This document shows positions 19,363-29,320 of a stretch of DNA of 64,000 bases, piece by piece; position 1 is the first letter of the stretch, and each line of letters begins with the position of its first letter. Source of the stretch: Pomphorhynchus laevis (lineage: Eukaryota; Acanthocephala; Palaeacanthocephala; Echinorhynchida; Pomphorhynchidae). The stretch is from contig WNNJ02002755.1 in NCBI GenBank assembly GCA_012934845.2, positions 186,001 through 250,000 on the forward strand. Reading direction: 5' to 3'. Under the pieces are notes generated by a model. That model had not been told where the DNA came from. It saw only the letters and a list, made by a program, of their open reading frames with translations, and ran no database searches. The position numbers and the translations under genes were made by a program.

Positions 19363-21120
19363 AAAAATACTTTTAATGAAATAATAAATTTTAGTATTTG
19401 CAATAATAATTTTATAATAAATAATAATTTTAATTTTTTCGATTGTTTGAATATTTTAGATGAGACGTTTTTGACAAATTTTACAAATAAATTAAAAGAA
19501 TCAAATTCTCTATTAATTTTAAATAATGAAATTTTTAGTAATGCAAATAAATTTTTAACTACTAAACGACCGCCCAACATCAAGTACACTCCTAAAGCTC
19601 TTCATTTGAAACGTATTCTTTGGGGTTTACGAACGGATGCAAATCCTTCGTCTCAGAGAATCGCTCAAATGGCTCTGCTCAAGAATGATATTCAAGAGTT
19701 GGAGCAGAGGGTAGACGCTAAAAAGTTGCTGTCTTACAAGAATTTTTCAAAGGAATGGTGCCAAACCATTAGGCGAACCACCTTCCGTTCTTGGAGGGTA
19801 GCGGCTTCTAAGTGGATATCCTCTAAGGGTTTTGGGAATGTACTTCATGAAATGAAAATGAAACACCTAGCCAATGCTGAAGGATGGACCGAGAGGAAAA
19901 TGATGAAGATCCGTATGGAACTCTTGTTTTCGACCATCGACAATTCGCAAGAGGACATCACTATCGAGGACATTTTGAGTGCGTGGCCAGTCGTGCCAAA
20001 GACTTCGTCTAACGGGTCTTCGGCATGTGCTGCTGCGACCAAATTGATCGTCGATAGGGTTCGGACGGATATTGCTGCCAAGATGCTAGGGGTACCTTTA
20101 GCATCTTGGTGTGATATTGCGGTCGGAAAAGTGGTGTTCCTTGCGAAGGGAAGATGGGTGTCGAATGCTAAAGACACAAGACCCATAACAATATCTAATA
20201 ATATTGTTATGGTGTATGAGAGAGCTCTTGCTAGGATCCTTTCCCGATTCTACGAAGATCGTGATATGTTGGGAGACCACATTCACGGGTTTCGTAGAGG
20301 AAGGGGAACTGTTAAGGCAGTAAGGTCCATGCAGAGTTTTCTAAACAGCGATAGACGACCTGCAGTCCTCTATTCGCTGGATGTGTCGGCGGCCTTCGAC
20401 AACTTGGGGCATGATGCAATAGTTACAACGTTAACCAGTGATGGTATACCGAGTAATTTGTTGCATCGTGTCCTGGGTATATTAAAAGCAAGAACTTTCT
20501 ACTTGGATGATGACGGGGGTAAGTACTATCATCTCAACAAAGGACTTCCCCAGGGCTCACCTCTGTCTCCTATCATTTATATGATAGTGACGAGGGGAGT
20601 TCTGGAGGGTCTTTTGGATAGGAACACCCACGCCATCATTTATGCGGACGACATCTCGATCGCATTTAAGAGAAATACTCTGTCGGATGCAAGGTTTGAA
20701 GGGCGAATGAAGTCTGTAATGGACATTGTTGCTCATCGCTTAGCGAAGTTTGGCTTGTCTTTAAACCCAGCGAAGAGCAATTTTGTTCATTACAGATTTC
20801 GGCGTCCTGGAAAGCACACTCGTCTCCTCGATTCTCTTCCAGGGAATCGAAAGCGTCGGGTGCGCATTCTGGGATCCGTTTTCGAACCACGTTTGCATCC
20901 TAGGTCAGATATGGCCAGGTGTTTCAAATTAGTTAGAAAAGGGCTACGTATGTTTGAAAGAGCGAGACGATTAAATGCCGGTTTGGGTAGATGTGTAATT
21001 GTGCTCAATGCGTTTGTATTGAGCGGATTGTACTTCTACTCAAACAATCGCCCTCCAGAACAACGATATCTATTTTTAAAACGATTATTAATTTTAATAA
21101 ATAAATTTTTTATGAATTAA
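19363..21120 (+). CDS. Element X reverse transcriptase
   Basis: The frame is open from 19,363 (557 codons counted from a TTG at 19,447) to TAA at 21,120. RT blocks in order are HGFRRGRGTVKAV, SLDVSAAFDNLGHDA (first catalytic Asp), GLPQGSPLSPIIY, and IIYADDISIAF (catalytic YADD), then a thumb region with LGSVFEPRLHP. The N-terminal 45 codons are asparagine- and isoleucine-rich, from AT-rich DNA, and look like a linker or intron tail (TTTGAATATTTTAG precedes the conserved part). The protein is made in the cytoplasm and copies element RNA at a nicked target. All the main catalytic residues are present. Confidence 0.82.
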   Translation, partial: KNTFNEIINFSICNNNFIINNNFNFFDCLNILDETFLTNFTNKLKESNSLLILNNEIFSNANKFLTTKRPPNIKYTPKALHLKRILWGLRTDANPSSQRIAQMALLKNDIQELEQRVDAKKLLSYKNFSKEWCQTIRRTTFRSWRVAASKWISSKGFGNVLHEMKMKHLANAEGWTERKMMKIRMELLFSTIDNSQEDITIEDILSAWPVVPKTSSNGSSACAAATKLIVDRVRTDIAAKMLGVPLASWCDIAVGKVVFLAKGRWVSNAKDTRPITISNNIVMVYERALARILSRFYEDRDMLGDHIHGFRRGRGTVKAVRSMQSFLNSDRRPAVLYSLDVSAAFDNLGHDAIVTTLTSDGIPSNLLHRVLGILKARTFYLDDDGGKYYHLNKGLPQGSPLSPIIYMIVTRGVLEGLLDRNTHAIIYADDISIAFKRNTLSDARFEGRMKSVMDIVAHRLAKFGLSLNPAKSNFVHYRFRRPGKHTRLLDSLPGNRKRRVRILGSVFEPRLHPRSDMARCFKLVRKGLRMFERARRLNAGLGRCVIVLNAFVLSGLYFYSNNRPPEQRYLFLKRLLILINKFFMN

Positions 21121-21417
21121 ATTGAAATTAAAAATAAATTAATTAAAAAATATGTTTTATTTTACAATTTGAAAATCAAATGTTTTGAATAATTTTTTGT
21201 TTATCTTGTTTGAAATTTGTTTGATTATTTTTCTAAAATTAGATGTATATATTAATTTTATATTGCGCTTGCCTACAAGTGCTTTGTCAGAGAATAGAGA
21301 AATTAAGATAAGTATAATTAAATTATTATTATTATTCCAATACATACCAAAGCCAAAAGGCTATTCAGGCAGAGTCCAAAAAAAAATAAAACAAAAGCAA
21401 ATGGTCAGTCAACGTAG

Positions 21418-24393
21418 CTAATTAGGGTATTCCAGTGGTAGTGTTGAATGTCGGCATTGTTCATGTATCCATTTGTAGCATCGTGATTTAAACGTTCTCA
21501 AACTGGGGGCTGCGACGACTTCCTCAGGCAACGAATTCCACATGTTAATTCCTCTTCTTGAGAGTCTATACACTTTTGGTAATCTGCCAAATCTAAATTT
21601 ATACAAGACTCTGCTATGTCCCCGCAACTGATCTACCCGCCTAGTGATTACATCGGTGGGATAACCTACCACATCATTCGACATATGCCATATACATAGC
21701 ATTTCCAAGGATATGAACCTCTCACGTACCGACAACATCCCAATACGACTTAGACGTACATAATAGTCAATACCACTTAAGCCAATACAGAGCCTCGATC
21801 CGCGCCTAAGAATAGACTCCAGGTCTAATAGTTCTTGCTTAGTGACAGGGAAACAAGCCTGAATGCAGTACTCCAAGTGTGGCCTGACGATGGAGATGAA
21901 TAACCTCTTGAACATGTGACAGCTTAACCTGAGGAATGCATTTTTAATACAATATAACGCCCTAGTAGCTTTACCTAGAAAGAAGTCGGTGTTCAACTTT
22001 GTTTTCAAGGATCTATGAACAATAATCCCTAAATCCTTATGATGAGACACTTCCTTTAAGACCATATCTCCAATAAAGTACCTTAGAGTTTCAATAGGGC
22101 GACCTAGTTGCATGAGGACACATTTATCAACATTCAACCGTAGTCCGGTAGAATCGCACCACTTGATCAGGGAGTTTAGATCATTTTGTAACGATACTCG
22201 ATCAGCAGGACTTCTAATGATCGACCAAATCTTTAGATCGTCTGCAAACGCTAGATGAGAGCATGATAAGCGGAGTAGCAGATCATTAATGAAGATTATA
22301 AAGAGCAGTGGGCCAAGGACTGATCCCTGCGGTACGCCAGAATTAATATTTACCGAATAAGAAAACACGCCCCCAACACAAACTCGGAAAGACCTATTCG
22401 ATAGAAATTCCCTGACCCACTCACAAATATATGAATGAAGTCCATAGTGATACAGTAAAGACACTATGCCGTCGTGTGGTACCCTATCAAAAGCTTTCGA
22501 AAAATCAAGGAATACTGTATGAACCTGAAACCCAGCCCCCAGAGCATCAGCCCATTTTTCACGCGCAGTTAGTAGGTTAGTAAGGCATGAACGTCCGATC
22601 CTGAAACCATGTTGAGATTCAACCAATATGTGATTACGATCCAAATGATCCCTGATTCTACTAGCAATGATTCTTTCTAAAAGTTTGCAGAATACGCTAG
22701 TTAAGCTAATGGGCCGAAAGTCCGCGCAAAAGCTAGCAGGATGCTTTTTGGGAATAGGCACCACAATTGCACACTTCCAACTGTCAGGAATCCAAGATGT
22801 GTCTAAGCTGTATCTGAAAAACATAGTTAAATCATTGCTCAGTTCGTTCGCTAGGGATTTGACGAGGAAGGGGGCGATATTGTCTGGTCCCGGAGATGTA
22901 AACGAATCGAGCTTCATAACCTCGTTCAACACCTCATCCACTCTGAGTGGACGAACACAACACCGATGAGCAACCGGAACATACTTCCAACTAAAGTCAT
23001 GCAGTTTGTTAGAGGTCAAAGCCTGTACCAAGAAGCCATCAGCTAAATGTTGGGCGATTAGAGACGGATCGGTCAAAGTTTCAGTTGGCGTTTGGATTGA
23101 GCTAATTGTGGCGACAAGTGTTCTGTTGTTTCTTACATAAGACCAAAACCTCCTAGGATTTAAAGATGCATCCCTGGCGATACTATCTTCGTACGAATAG
23201 CGTTTCTGAAATTTTAGCCGATTGCATAAGTTCCGAGAGTCGATGTAGGCACGTTTTGAAGCAGAAGAACGCCTAAATTCGCGCCACAATTTGTTGCGGG
23301 ATCTTATAGCATCAAGAAGCTCTCTGTCGAACCAAGGAGGATGTCCATGCTTGAACTTGCAGGCACGTAGCGGAGCAAAGATATCAGAAATTCGCATCAA
23401 TTCATCATGGAGCAGATCAAAGACTACAGGAACCTCCAAACCGAAGTGGATACGAAGACTATCACAGATATTTTTTGGGAAGCTTGCAGCTAGTTGATTA
23501 GCATCAACACCTACCCAACAACGTTTTTTAAAATTAGAGTTTTGTGAGGCTCTGTTGAACAGCGACAGCCGCATAGAGAGTACACAGTGATCGCTATTGC
23601 CAATTGGTGCGTCATAACGAACACCTGAAACGTCACCCAAACACTTAGTAAAGACCAAATCGAGTATAGAAGGCGTCCCTGTCACACAAGTAGGTTCTTT
23701 AATATGTTGAACTAGTAGCATCTCGAGTAACAGAAAGTCACTCAGTACTTTCCCAATTCCGTGAATTGGTCGTGAATGACTATTTTTCCAGTCTATTTGG
23801 GGGATATTGAAGTCTCCCAGGAGCAAAATCAGAGGATACGAAGATAAACTCAGCAAATGTGATTTAAGAGAGTCGTATCTTAATTCATAGGACGGAGAAC
23901 GGTAAAGGACGCAGAATCGGGATCGTTGACCATTTCCCAGTGTAAAAGCAAGACCTTCAAAGGAATAACCAATATCGTCGCGAAAAGCCGAGATATTCGA
24001 TACCAGGAGACTATTTCGCACATAGGCGGCTACCCCACCTCCACGTTTACCACATGAGCGATCCGAACGTATTACAAAATAGTTAGGGATGGCAACACAG
24101 TCATCCGATATGTCAGAATGTAGCCATGTTTCGGTTATACAAAATACATCAAAACGTTTCGAAGCAACTATGAATTTAATTTCCGAGAACTGAGCCAGGA
24201 GACTACGAACATTTGAATAACCGACAAAAATGTTCGTATAATGGGAAAATTTGACACGCTCGGTGACACTATCGAAGTCTACTAGTTTTCCTACACACGA
24301 ACCATCACTACTAAAGAGGTCTGACTCTACAGGAGTAAGGGATGCCACCGGACAGTCGGACGCCACTTGACCACCCGAAAATTCCGTACACAT
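21418..24393 (-). CDS. CR1-A ORF2: EEP endonuclease plus reverse transcriptase, 991 aa
   Basis: ATG start, overlapping the end of ORF1 by 67 nt. Residues about 55-290 form the EEP endonuclease: YSNVRSLLAQF, FCITETWLHSD, RSDRSCGKRGGGVAAYV, LLLGDFNIPQIDW, and IGNSDHCVLSM. Residues about 480-770 are the reverse transcriptase: SPGPDNIAPFLVKSL, FRPISLTSVFCKLLERI, QHGFRIGRSCLTNLL, FLDFSKAFDRVPHDG, SGVPQGSVLGPLLFIIFIND, and LAFADDLKIW (catalytic FADD). The C-terminal MWNSLPEEVV closes it. All the catalytic residues expected in the family are present and there is no stop. Target-primed reverse transcription in the nucleus is the known role of such proteins. Confidence 0.92.
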   Translation of the reverse strand: MCTEFSGGQVASDCPVASLTPVESDLFSSDGSCVGKLVDFDSVTERVKFSHYTNIFVGYSNVRSLLAQFSEIKFIVASKRFDVFCITETWLHSDISDDCVAIPNYFVIRSDRSCGKRGGGVAAYVRNSLLVSNISAFRDDIGYSFEGLAFTLGNGQRSRFCVLYRSPSYELRYDSLKSHLLSLSSYPLILLLGDFNIPQIDWKNSHSRPIHGIGKVLSDFLLLEMLLVQHIKEPTCVTGTPSILDLVFTKCLGDVSGVRYDAPIGNSDHCVLSMRLSLFNRASQNSNFKKRCWVGVDANQLAASFPKNICDSLRIHFGLEVPVVFDLLHDELMRISDIFAPLRACKFKHGHPPWFDRELLDAIRSRNKLWREFRRSSASKRAYIDSRNLCNRLKFQKRYSYEDSIARDASLNPRRFWSYVRNNRTLVATISSIQTPTETLTDPSLIAQHLADGFLVQALTSNKLHDFSWKYVPVAHRCCVRPLRVDEVLNEVMKLDSFTSPGPDNIAPFLVKSLANELSNDLTMFFRYSLDTSWIPDSWKCAIVVPIPKKHPASFCADFRPISLTSVFCKLLERIIASRIRDHLDRNHILVESQHGFRIGRSCLTNLLTAREKWADALGAGFQVHTVFLDFSKAFDRVPHDGIVSLLYHYGLHSYICEWVREFLSNRSFRVCVGGVFSYSVNINSGVPQGSVLGPLLFIIFINDLLLRLSCSHLAFADDLKIWSIIRSPADRVSLQNDLNSLIKWCDSTGLRLNVDKCVLMQLGRPIETLRYFIGDMVLKEVSHHKDLGIIVHRSLKTKLNTDFFLGKATRALYCIKNAFLRLSCHMFKRLFISIVRPHLEYCIQACFPVTKQELLDLESILRRGSRLCIGLSGIDYYVRLSRIGMLSVRERFISLEMLCIWHMSNDVVGYPTDVITRRVDQLRGHSRVLYKFRFGRLPKVYRLSRRGINMWNSLPEEVVAAPSLRTFKSRCYKWIHEQCRHSTLPLEYPN

Positions 24394-25823
24394 AAGTTAC
24401 CCTCACCACTTTCCAGCCGTCGATGCAGCTCGTTGAAAGCCTCGTGTCTTCTCAAACGATCTGCAGGAGATAAATCACGGAGTATATGAAAATCAGAGCG
24501 CGATAATCTAAATGCATACTTGAGTAGGAAGTCAACATGATCTTTTGAGTCTAGAACAACTTTTAGAAGTCTAGGTCTATCTGAAAGTTTCTTGCCTAGA
24601 CGAAAAACTCTTCGAACTTTAAGACACTTCGCAACATCCACATCGCACTGGAGAAAAATCTTAGAAAACACTGCGCGAAGATGCATAATATCGTCATCCA
24701 GTCTACTTTGGGGATTGTTACTGAGAGATTCTTCAACACCGCTCACGATAACGTTTAACTCTCTTCTGGAGTTAAATTGTCTAGAGCTAAATTGTTTAGG
24801 GCTAGCAGACGGAACTAATGAAGAATTAGTCTCAGGGGTAATCGATGGCCGACGATGATTTGGAGGAATCACTGCATGTTGTTTATTATTTGGAAGGCTA
24901 ACTATTTGTCGTAGATTATCTATAGGCCTAACTATAATCTGACTAGCCTTTGCAAGATCCTTAACGCTCTCAATAAACGGGGCTACTAGAGGAGCAACAC
25001 ATAAACTGCAGCGGTGATGCAGTTGCTGCGGGTAAGCACAAGGACGCTCAGTACAATCGCTACCTAGAGGACAGTTTTGAGAACAATCACTGCCCGAGGA
25101 AGTGTTAACAGGAGTTGACAAATCAACATTTGCATGCTTGAGGGCGGAACATTTGTTATCTACATCAAGACCGACGCTGCTCGAGTCCAATATATGGGGA
25201 TGAACAATAGAATCCAAAACAGGAAGTTGTTTGAAGGAGTAATCCATCACATTAGTCTCATGCAATGCATCCCTAACGAAGCATTGAGTTGAATTGTTAT
25301 TGAAGGGTATGATTGATCGATCGCTCAGTTCTAACTTCGACTGCTGCGTGAGAGAATGATTGAGTACATGAATAGCATTATTGGTTCCTATCTCAGATAA
25401 TTTTGGAGTGGCCGAAACATCATCAATCCCTGACGACAAGCTGCTTGACTTTCTGAACGCTTCTGAACTCCGTTCTGGTTCGTTAATACTAAGATCTTCC
25501 CCATCGTTGTGACTGTTTGAATCTGCGTTCCTCTTTAAAGCATTTATTGATACTTGCTCGTCACAATGGCCCTTGAACAACAAGGAGAGCAATTCGGAGG
25601 CACAGAACCCACAAACAAAATCCCTAGAGAGTAGCGATTTCGTCAGACAGGATGGAACGTTGACAGCTGTCCATATGTCGCATCCAGATCTGCTGCAAGA
25701 GACCTCGTGTTGCTGATACCCAGAGGAGGGGCTTGCTAATTTTGGTACAGTCTGATTGCGAGTACCATTAATCTGCTGACTTGCTAAGCATTTTTTCGTT
25801 TCTGTCTTCTTTGTTCTTGCCAT
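24327..25823 (-). CDS. CR1-A ORF1 RNA-binding protein, about 498 aa
   Basis: The first ATG is at 25,823 (MARTKKTETKK). Near residue 45 a small Cys-rich module, VSCSRSGCDIW ... FVCGFCASEL, recalls the truncated PHD-like finger of CR1 ORF1 proteins. A long low-complexity middle follows, and then a conserved C-terminal domain (about residues 360-498): NVIVSGVEESL, RVFRLGKKLSDRPRLLKVVL, and GEGNLCVRNFRVVKWRP. That last domain also occurs in the neighbouring CR1-C and CR1-D elements. It is expected to bind element RNA. Its stop lies inside ORF2, so ORF2 is probably reached by reinitiation. Confidence 0.82.
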   Translation of the reverse strand: MARTKKTETKKCLASQQINGTRNQTVPKLASPSSGYQQHEVSCSRSGCDIWTAVNVPSCLTKSLLSRDFVCGFCASELLSLLFKGHCDEQVSINALKRNADSNSHNDGEDLSINEPERSSEAFRKSSSLSSGIDDVSATPKLSEIGTNNAIHVLNHSLTQQSKLELSDRSIIPFNNNSTQCFVRDALHETNVMDYSFKQLPVLDSIVHPHILDSSSVGLDVDNKCSALKHANVDLSTPVNTSSGSDCSQNCPLGSDCTERPCAYPQQLHHRCSLCVAPLVAPFIESVKDLAKASQIIVRPIDNLRQIVSLPNNKQHAVIPPNHRRPSITPETNSSLVPSASPKQFSSRQFNSRRELNVIVSGVEESLSNNPQSRLDDDIMHLRAVFSKIFLQCDVDVAKCLKVRRVFRLGKKLSDRPRLLKVVLDSKDHVDFLLKYAFRLSRSDFHILRDLSPADRLRRHEAFNELHRRLESGEGNLCVRNFRVVKWRPTVRWHPLLL

Positions 25824-25990
25824 CGATTGTTGTGTCAACTCGTTTCGCTCGTTGTAATCGAATAATTATGTGTTTAAGCTTGTGTGTTCGTTGGGCTTGC
25901 TTGTAAGTAGTTGTGTATTGTAAGTAGTAGCTTGTAAGTAGTAGTTGTATAGTCGATGTGTATAGTCGATTTGAATTTATTGATTCAAAT

Positions 25991-26270
25991 TACTGATTTT
26001 ATTTAGTATTATCACTCCACTTCCAGCCTTTGGATTTTTTGAATTTTCCAGCCTTTGGATATATTTGTAATTTGTGTATTTACTTTAGATCTCAAACTTT
26101 TTTAAGGATACTTTCTCAAATATTTTTTAAATGTATTATATCTTCATTTTTTTGTCATTGTTTAAATGACAAAAAATATTTTGTTACAAAATATTTTTTA
26201 TTTTATTGGTAATATCAATTTTATCCAAATTTTGTTTTTATGATTTTGTTTTTATCCAAATTTTGTTTTT
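25991..26270. other. No gene seen
   Basis: AT-rich DNA with duplicated CCAGCCTTTGGAT (about 26,025 and 26,048) and TTATCCAAATTTTGTTTTT pieces. Confidence 0.4.
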
Positions 26271-26610
26271 GTGCTCATGTACTAGTAGTACATGAGCACG
26301 GAAAATACCCTCGTCATTTCCGACTGTCTCATCGAGCGGTGAATATTTGGAATCGTCTTCCAGTTGATGTCGTTGCGGTGCATACAATCAATGAATTTAA
26401 ATCCAATATAAAGAACTGGATTCGAAATGAGAACGAGTGGTGGTTGCTGCAGTACCCATGGTTCTGATATATATATACTGAACGATTTTTTTGATTTTTT
26501 TTCTTGTATTTATTTGTTTTTTATGTGAGCGGTCAAAACAGCCTTATGGCTATGACCTGTAGTAGTAATAATAATGCAATTGAGCCTGCCTTATGTAGTA
26601 ATATTATTAT
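26271..26610 (+). mobile_element. CR1 3' fragment
   Basis: About 60 codons of a CR1 ORF2 C-terminus (FRLSHRAVNIWNRLPVDVV, then FKSNIKNWIR) end in TGA. They are followed by a 3' UTR with GTGAGCGGTC and CCTTATGGCTATGACCTG, and a TAATAATAAT tail. The fragment begins at a perfect 29-bp palindrome (14-bp arms, GTGCTCATGTACTA). The family is close to, but not the same as, CR1-A. Confidence 0.75.
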
Positions 26611-27354
26611 TATTAATAATAATGATGATTTTGAATTTTTATTTTTTAGAATTGAATTTTAGCAGTTTATCATTTTTAATTTTTGTTTAAAATTCTTATC
26701 CTCGACATCCAACCAAAGAAATCTCAATCGAAACCTGCAAAAAGAAAGAAAAAAGAAAGGAAACTCGATTGGGGATCATACTTGGCTGGGGTCGAAAAAG
26801 TCAGAAAAAAAACGAAAATATATATGAATTTTGTGTTTTTTACTTTAATAAATCATTAATTTTTTTTACTCGACGATTACGAAATTTACTGAAGAAAATC
26901 ACAAGGGAAGAATGTGATATTATAGTTATACATATTATATTATCATATTATATCATATTATATTATATTAAGTGTGATATTATACACGCTTTCGGTTATG
27001 GACCTATCACCCTTATGAATAGGAACAATAGTGGCTAAACCCAAGTCGTTATGCTTTACACTTATATTATGTTTGCTAACCTTTAACTTGTAGATATTGA
27101 TTTAAGAAAACCCTTGTTATTCTGACCTATTCTAATTTATTCTACTATTCTCACAAAAGGTACCATCGAATTCACCTTAAAAATGAGGAAAATCACTTCA
27201 TTGCTGTTGAAATTGCTGAACGTCTCTATTCATCATTAATATTTTGCTTATCAAATATGCATGAAATCAAACAACCTATCCACAATCGAACAAAACCACT
27301 ATAAAAAGCAAATACGTCTCACCCTTGATTTATTCTATCATTATTCTAAATGAA
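26611..27354. other. No gene seen
   Basis: AT-rich DNA with purine-rich runs near 26,735-26,820 and alternating ATATTATATC near 26,930-26,985. The frame at 26,769-27,038 is low in complexity and not supported. Confidence 0.35.
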
Positions 27355-27492
27355 AAGATGGTTAATCAACATCCGCCACAACCGACTTTCTTCGACCGAT
27401 TCCATCCGGTTCATCAACATTTCGTTCAACAACGACTACAAACTCATATCCATTGCCTTCACACATATCCTTAACGGGGCACATCATCTACG
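27355..27492 (+). mobile_element. L2-A fragment (endonuclease region)
   Basis: The segment from CAACATCCGCCACAACCGAC to the GGGGCAC end closely matches 30,185-30,300 of the longer L2-A copy, in the same orientation. Confidence 0.7.
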
Positions 27493-27559
27493 GTATAAAC
27501 TCTAGCTAATACCATATATTTTCCATATATTTTCAATCTACGGGCGCCGTTTGTAATAT

Positions 27560-28010
27560 ATGTAAGGAATACCTTTGCTTTTTATTCTTCGCTGCTTCGA
27601 TGTAGTGCATATTCTGCTTCGATCAAAAAGAAAGCACATGCATTAGTCGAATCGATTCAACATTGGAGACTATTTATCAGGAAGGACTTTTAACGTATTC
27701 ACTGATCAATATTTCGTCACATTCATATTTAATCGCAGGTATATGAAAAAATCAAAATAAGAAAGTGCAACGATGACGTTTAGATCATTCCGAATTTAAA
27801 TTTAATATATCGCTCTGGAAAACTTGATCACGCTGCAGATTCGATATCTAAAGATATATGTACGTTTTCTAATCGCTCGTGTAATCATAACGAGATAATA
27901 CACCTCATCAAGGAAACTCATAATTGCGTATGTTATCCAAGGGGGGTCGACTATTTCATCTAGTACATCCCATTAACTACTACATAGAACTCACGATGCC
28001 AGAGTAGTAA
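27560..28010 (+). mobile_element. LTR-retrotransposon pol fossil (Ty3/gypsy-like)
   Basis: Short stretches typical of the RNase H end of gypsy-type polyproteins can be picked out (for example HWRLFIRK, and near 27,830 GKLDHAADSIS). No LTRs are seen here. The piece is broken in many places and old. It is wedged between L2-A fragments. Confidence 0.5.
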
Positions 28011-28374
28011 CTTTATTATGTCAGAAAAGTTATTTTATAATGTTTAACATGTTCATATCACCAAGCTCAGTTTTATGAATATTCAAATACCATTTTTATT
28101 AAGGCATCAAAACCATTTGAAAGTTTTACTTTAAAGGTGCTCTTCCGTTCAACTCAACCAATTAGTATCTTCCAACTGCAATCGAGGAATATTAAAATTA
28201 CCCATTCGCTTTTACCCGCTAAAACCATCCAATACACTTAAAACTTTAGTATTAAATCATTTGTCTTAAAATTTTAGTATCGTTATTCGGTTCATTAGAA
28301 AATATATACTGATCGAGGCATGGCGTTTATGCCTCGATCATTATATATCGAGGCATAAAAAGGGGAGGTTAAGA
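28011..28374. other. No gene seen
   Basis: AT-rich DNA. An inverted pair around TCGAGGCATGGCGTTTATGC and GCCTCGAT lies at 28,313-28,358. Confidence 0.35.
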
Positions 28375-29320
28375 TTTCTCCAAGGGCGACGTATGATGGT
28401 AGGTGTGTGAACGGTGGTGTGGTTGGAAGTGAGATCAAGGATGACGATAAAGTGACTGGATAAACCAGGATCAGAGATGGACAGTGAGGTGGAGGCAGGA
28501 AAACGATCGGGGACAGCTATGATGTGGAGTGCCCGCCAAGGATATGTGCGATATTCGTATTCATAATCTTAGTGTTTATGCCGCAATTTTCAATCATCTT
28601 CTCTTCGTCTTACTCTAAATCCTAATAAATCAAAAATAATGTGGATCCTTCCTCGACGCCCCGTCTTAGAACCTCCATCCGTCTCATTAAATTCTACAAT
28701 TATTCATATCGTTGACAATCTCGTTTTCTTAGGCTTTCATTTCGACAACTGACTTTCACTTAAACCTATCGTTAGAGATAAAGTACGCTCATCTACCTTG
28801 ATTTTCCGCAACATCCGTCAAATTCGTAGATTGATTTATCTTCTTGTATGACTCTCATATCTTCTCTCCTTTTCTCAAGACTTGATTACTGTGTAAGTCT
28901 ATTTTCCAACTCACCTAAATCCACTCTTATTCCACTACAACGCATCGTAAACGCAGCCGTCCGAATTCTCGTCCGTCCGTCGTTTTAATCATACATCTCA
29001 CCATCTTGCTTTTCTCTATTTGCCTACCATTTATTCTAGTGTTCAAATTCGTCTTCTTCTCACTGCTTTCCACCTTGTAACTTTTCCTACTCCTTCATTT
29101 CTCAAACTTCCTTTTCTCGACAATTCTCGTCCTGATCACTGTTCTTTGCGTTCCCGTAATTCCCTTCTTTTACATGTCCCAAACTACTCTACCTCTTTTG
29201 GTTTCCACTCCTTCCTTGTGGCTACTCCTCTCTCGTGGAATCATCTGCCCATTCATATACGCCAATCAACCTCAATTTCCTTCTCGCGATCGTTGCGTCA
29301 TTGTCACTAATATCACTCCT
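28375..29320 (+). mobile_element. L2-A LINE fragment with 5' inversion
   Basis: 28,375-28,541 is an L2-A endonuclease segment in minus orientation (it matches 30,270-30,435 inverted). It joins directly to 28,542-29,320 in plus orientation, which carries the RT C-terminal part (FLGFHFDN, then PTIYSSVQIRLLL and LSWNHLPIHIRQ). An inverted 5' end joined to a normal 3' end is the product of twin priming during LINE insertion. The plus part has several frame changes. Confidence 0.65.

Larger units (their letters stand above)
16990..21310 (+). mobile_element. I/Jockey-like LINE (element X) with separate EEP and RT frames
   Basis: In order: four 33-bp repeats in the 5' region (17,024-17,155), an ORF1 with three zinc knuckles, a small second frame, an EEP endonuclease frame, an AT-rich 140-bp break, a reverse transcriptase frame and an AT-rich 3' region ending beside the tail of the CR1 element at 21,317. 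The knuckle array suggests the I/Jockey/R1 side of the non-LTR tree, but the RT motifs (GLPQGSPLSP, YADDISIAF, and a divergent first part) do not fit any clade that I know well. No RNase H was seen. The interrupted ORF2 suggests it cannot move on its own unless splicing or recoding joins the frames. Confidence 0.75.
21317..25990 (-). mobile_element. CR1-type LINE, apparently full length (CR1-A)
   Basis: On the minus strand, a 5' region of about 150 bp (with repeated TAAGTAGT pieces at 25,905-25,950) is followed by overlapping ORF1 and ORF2, then a 3' UTR of about 100 bp ending in an ATAATAATAAT microsatellite, as CR1 elements do. Both ORFs are uninterrupted over 1,490 codons in total, so this looks like a young, possibly competent copy. 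Its 3' tail abuts the 3' end of element X, tail to tail. Confidence 0.85.
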
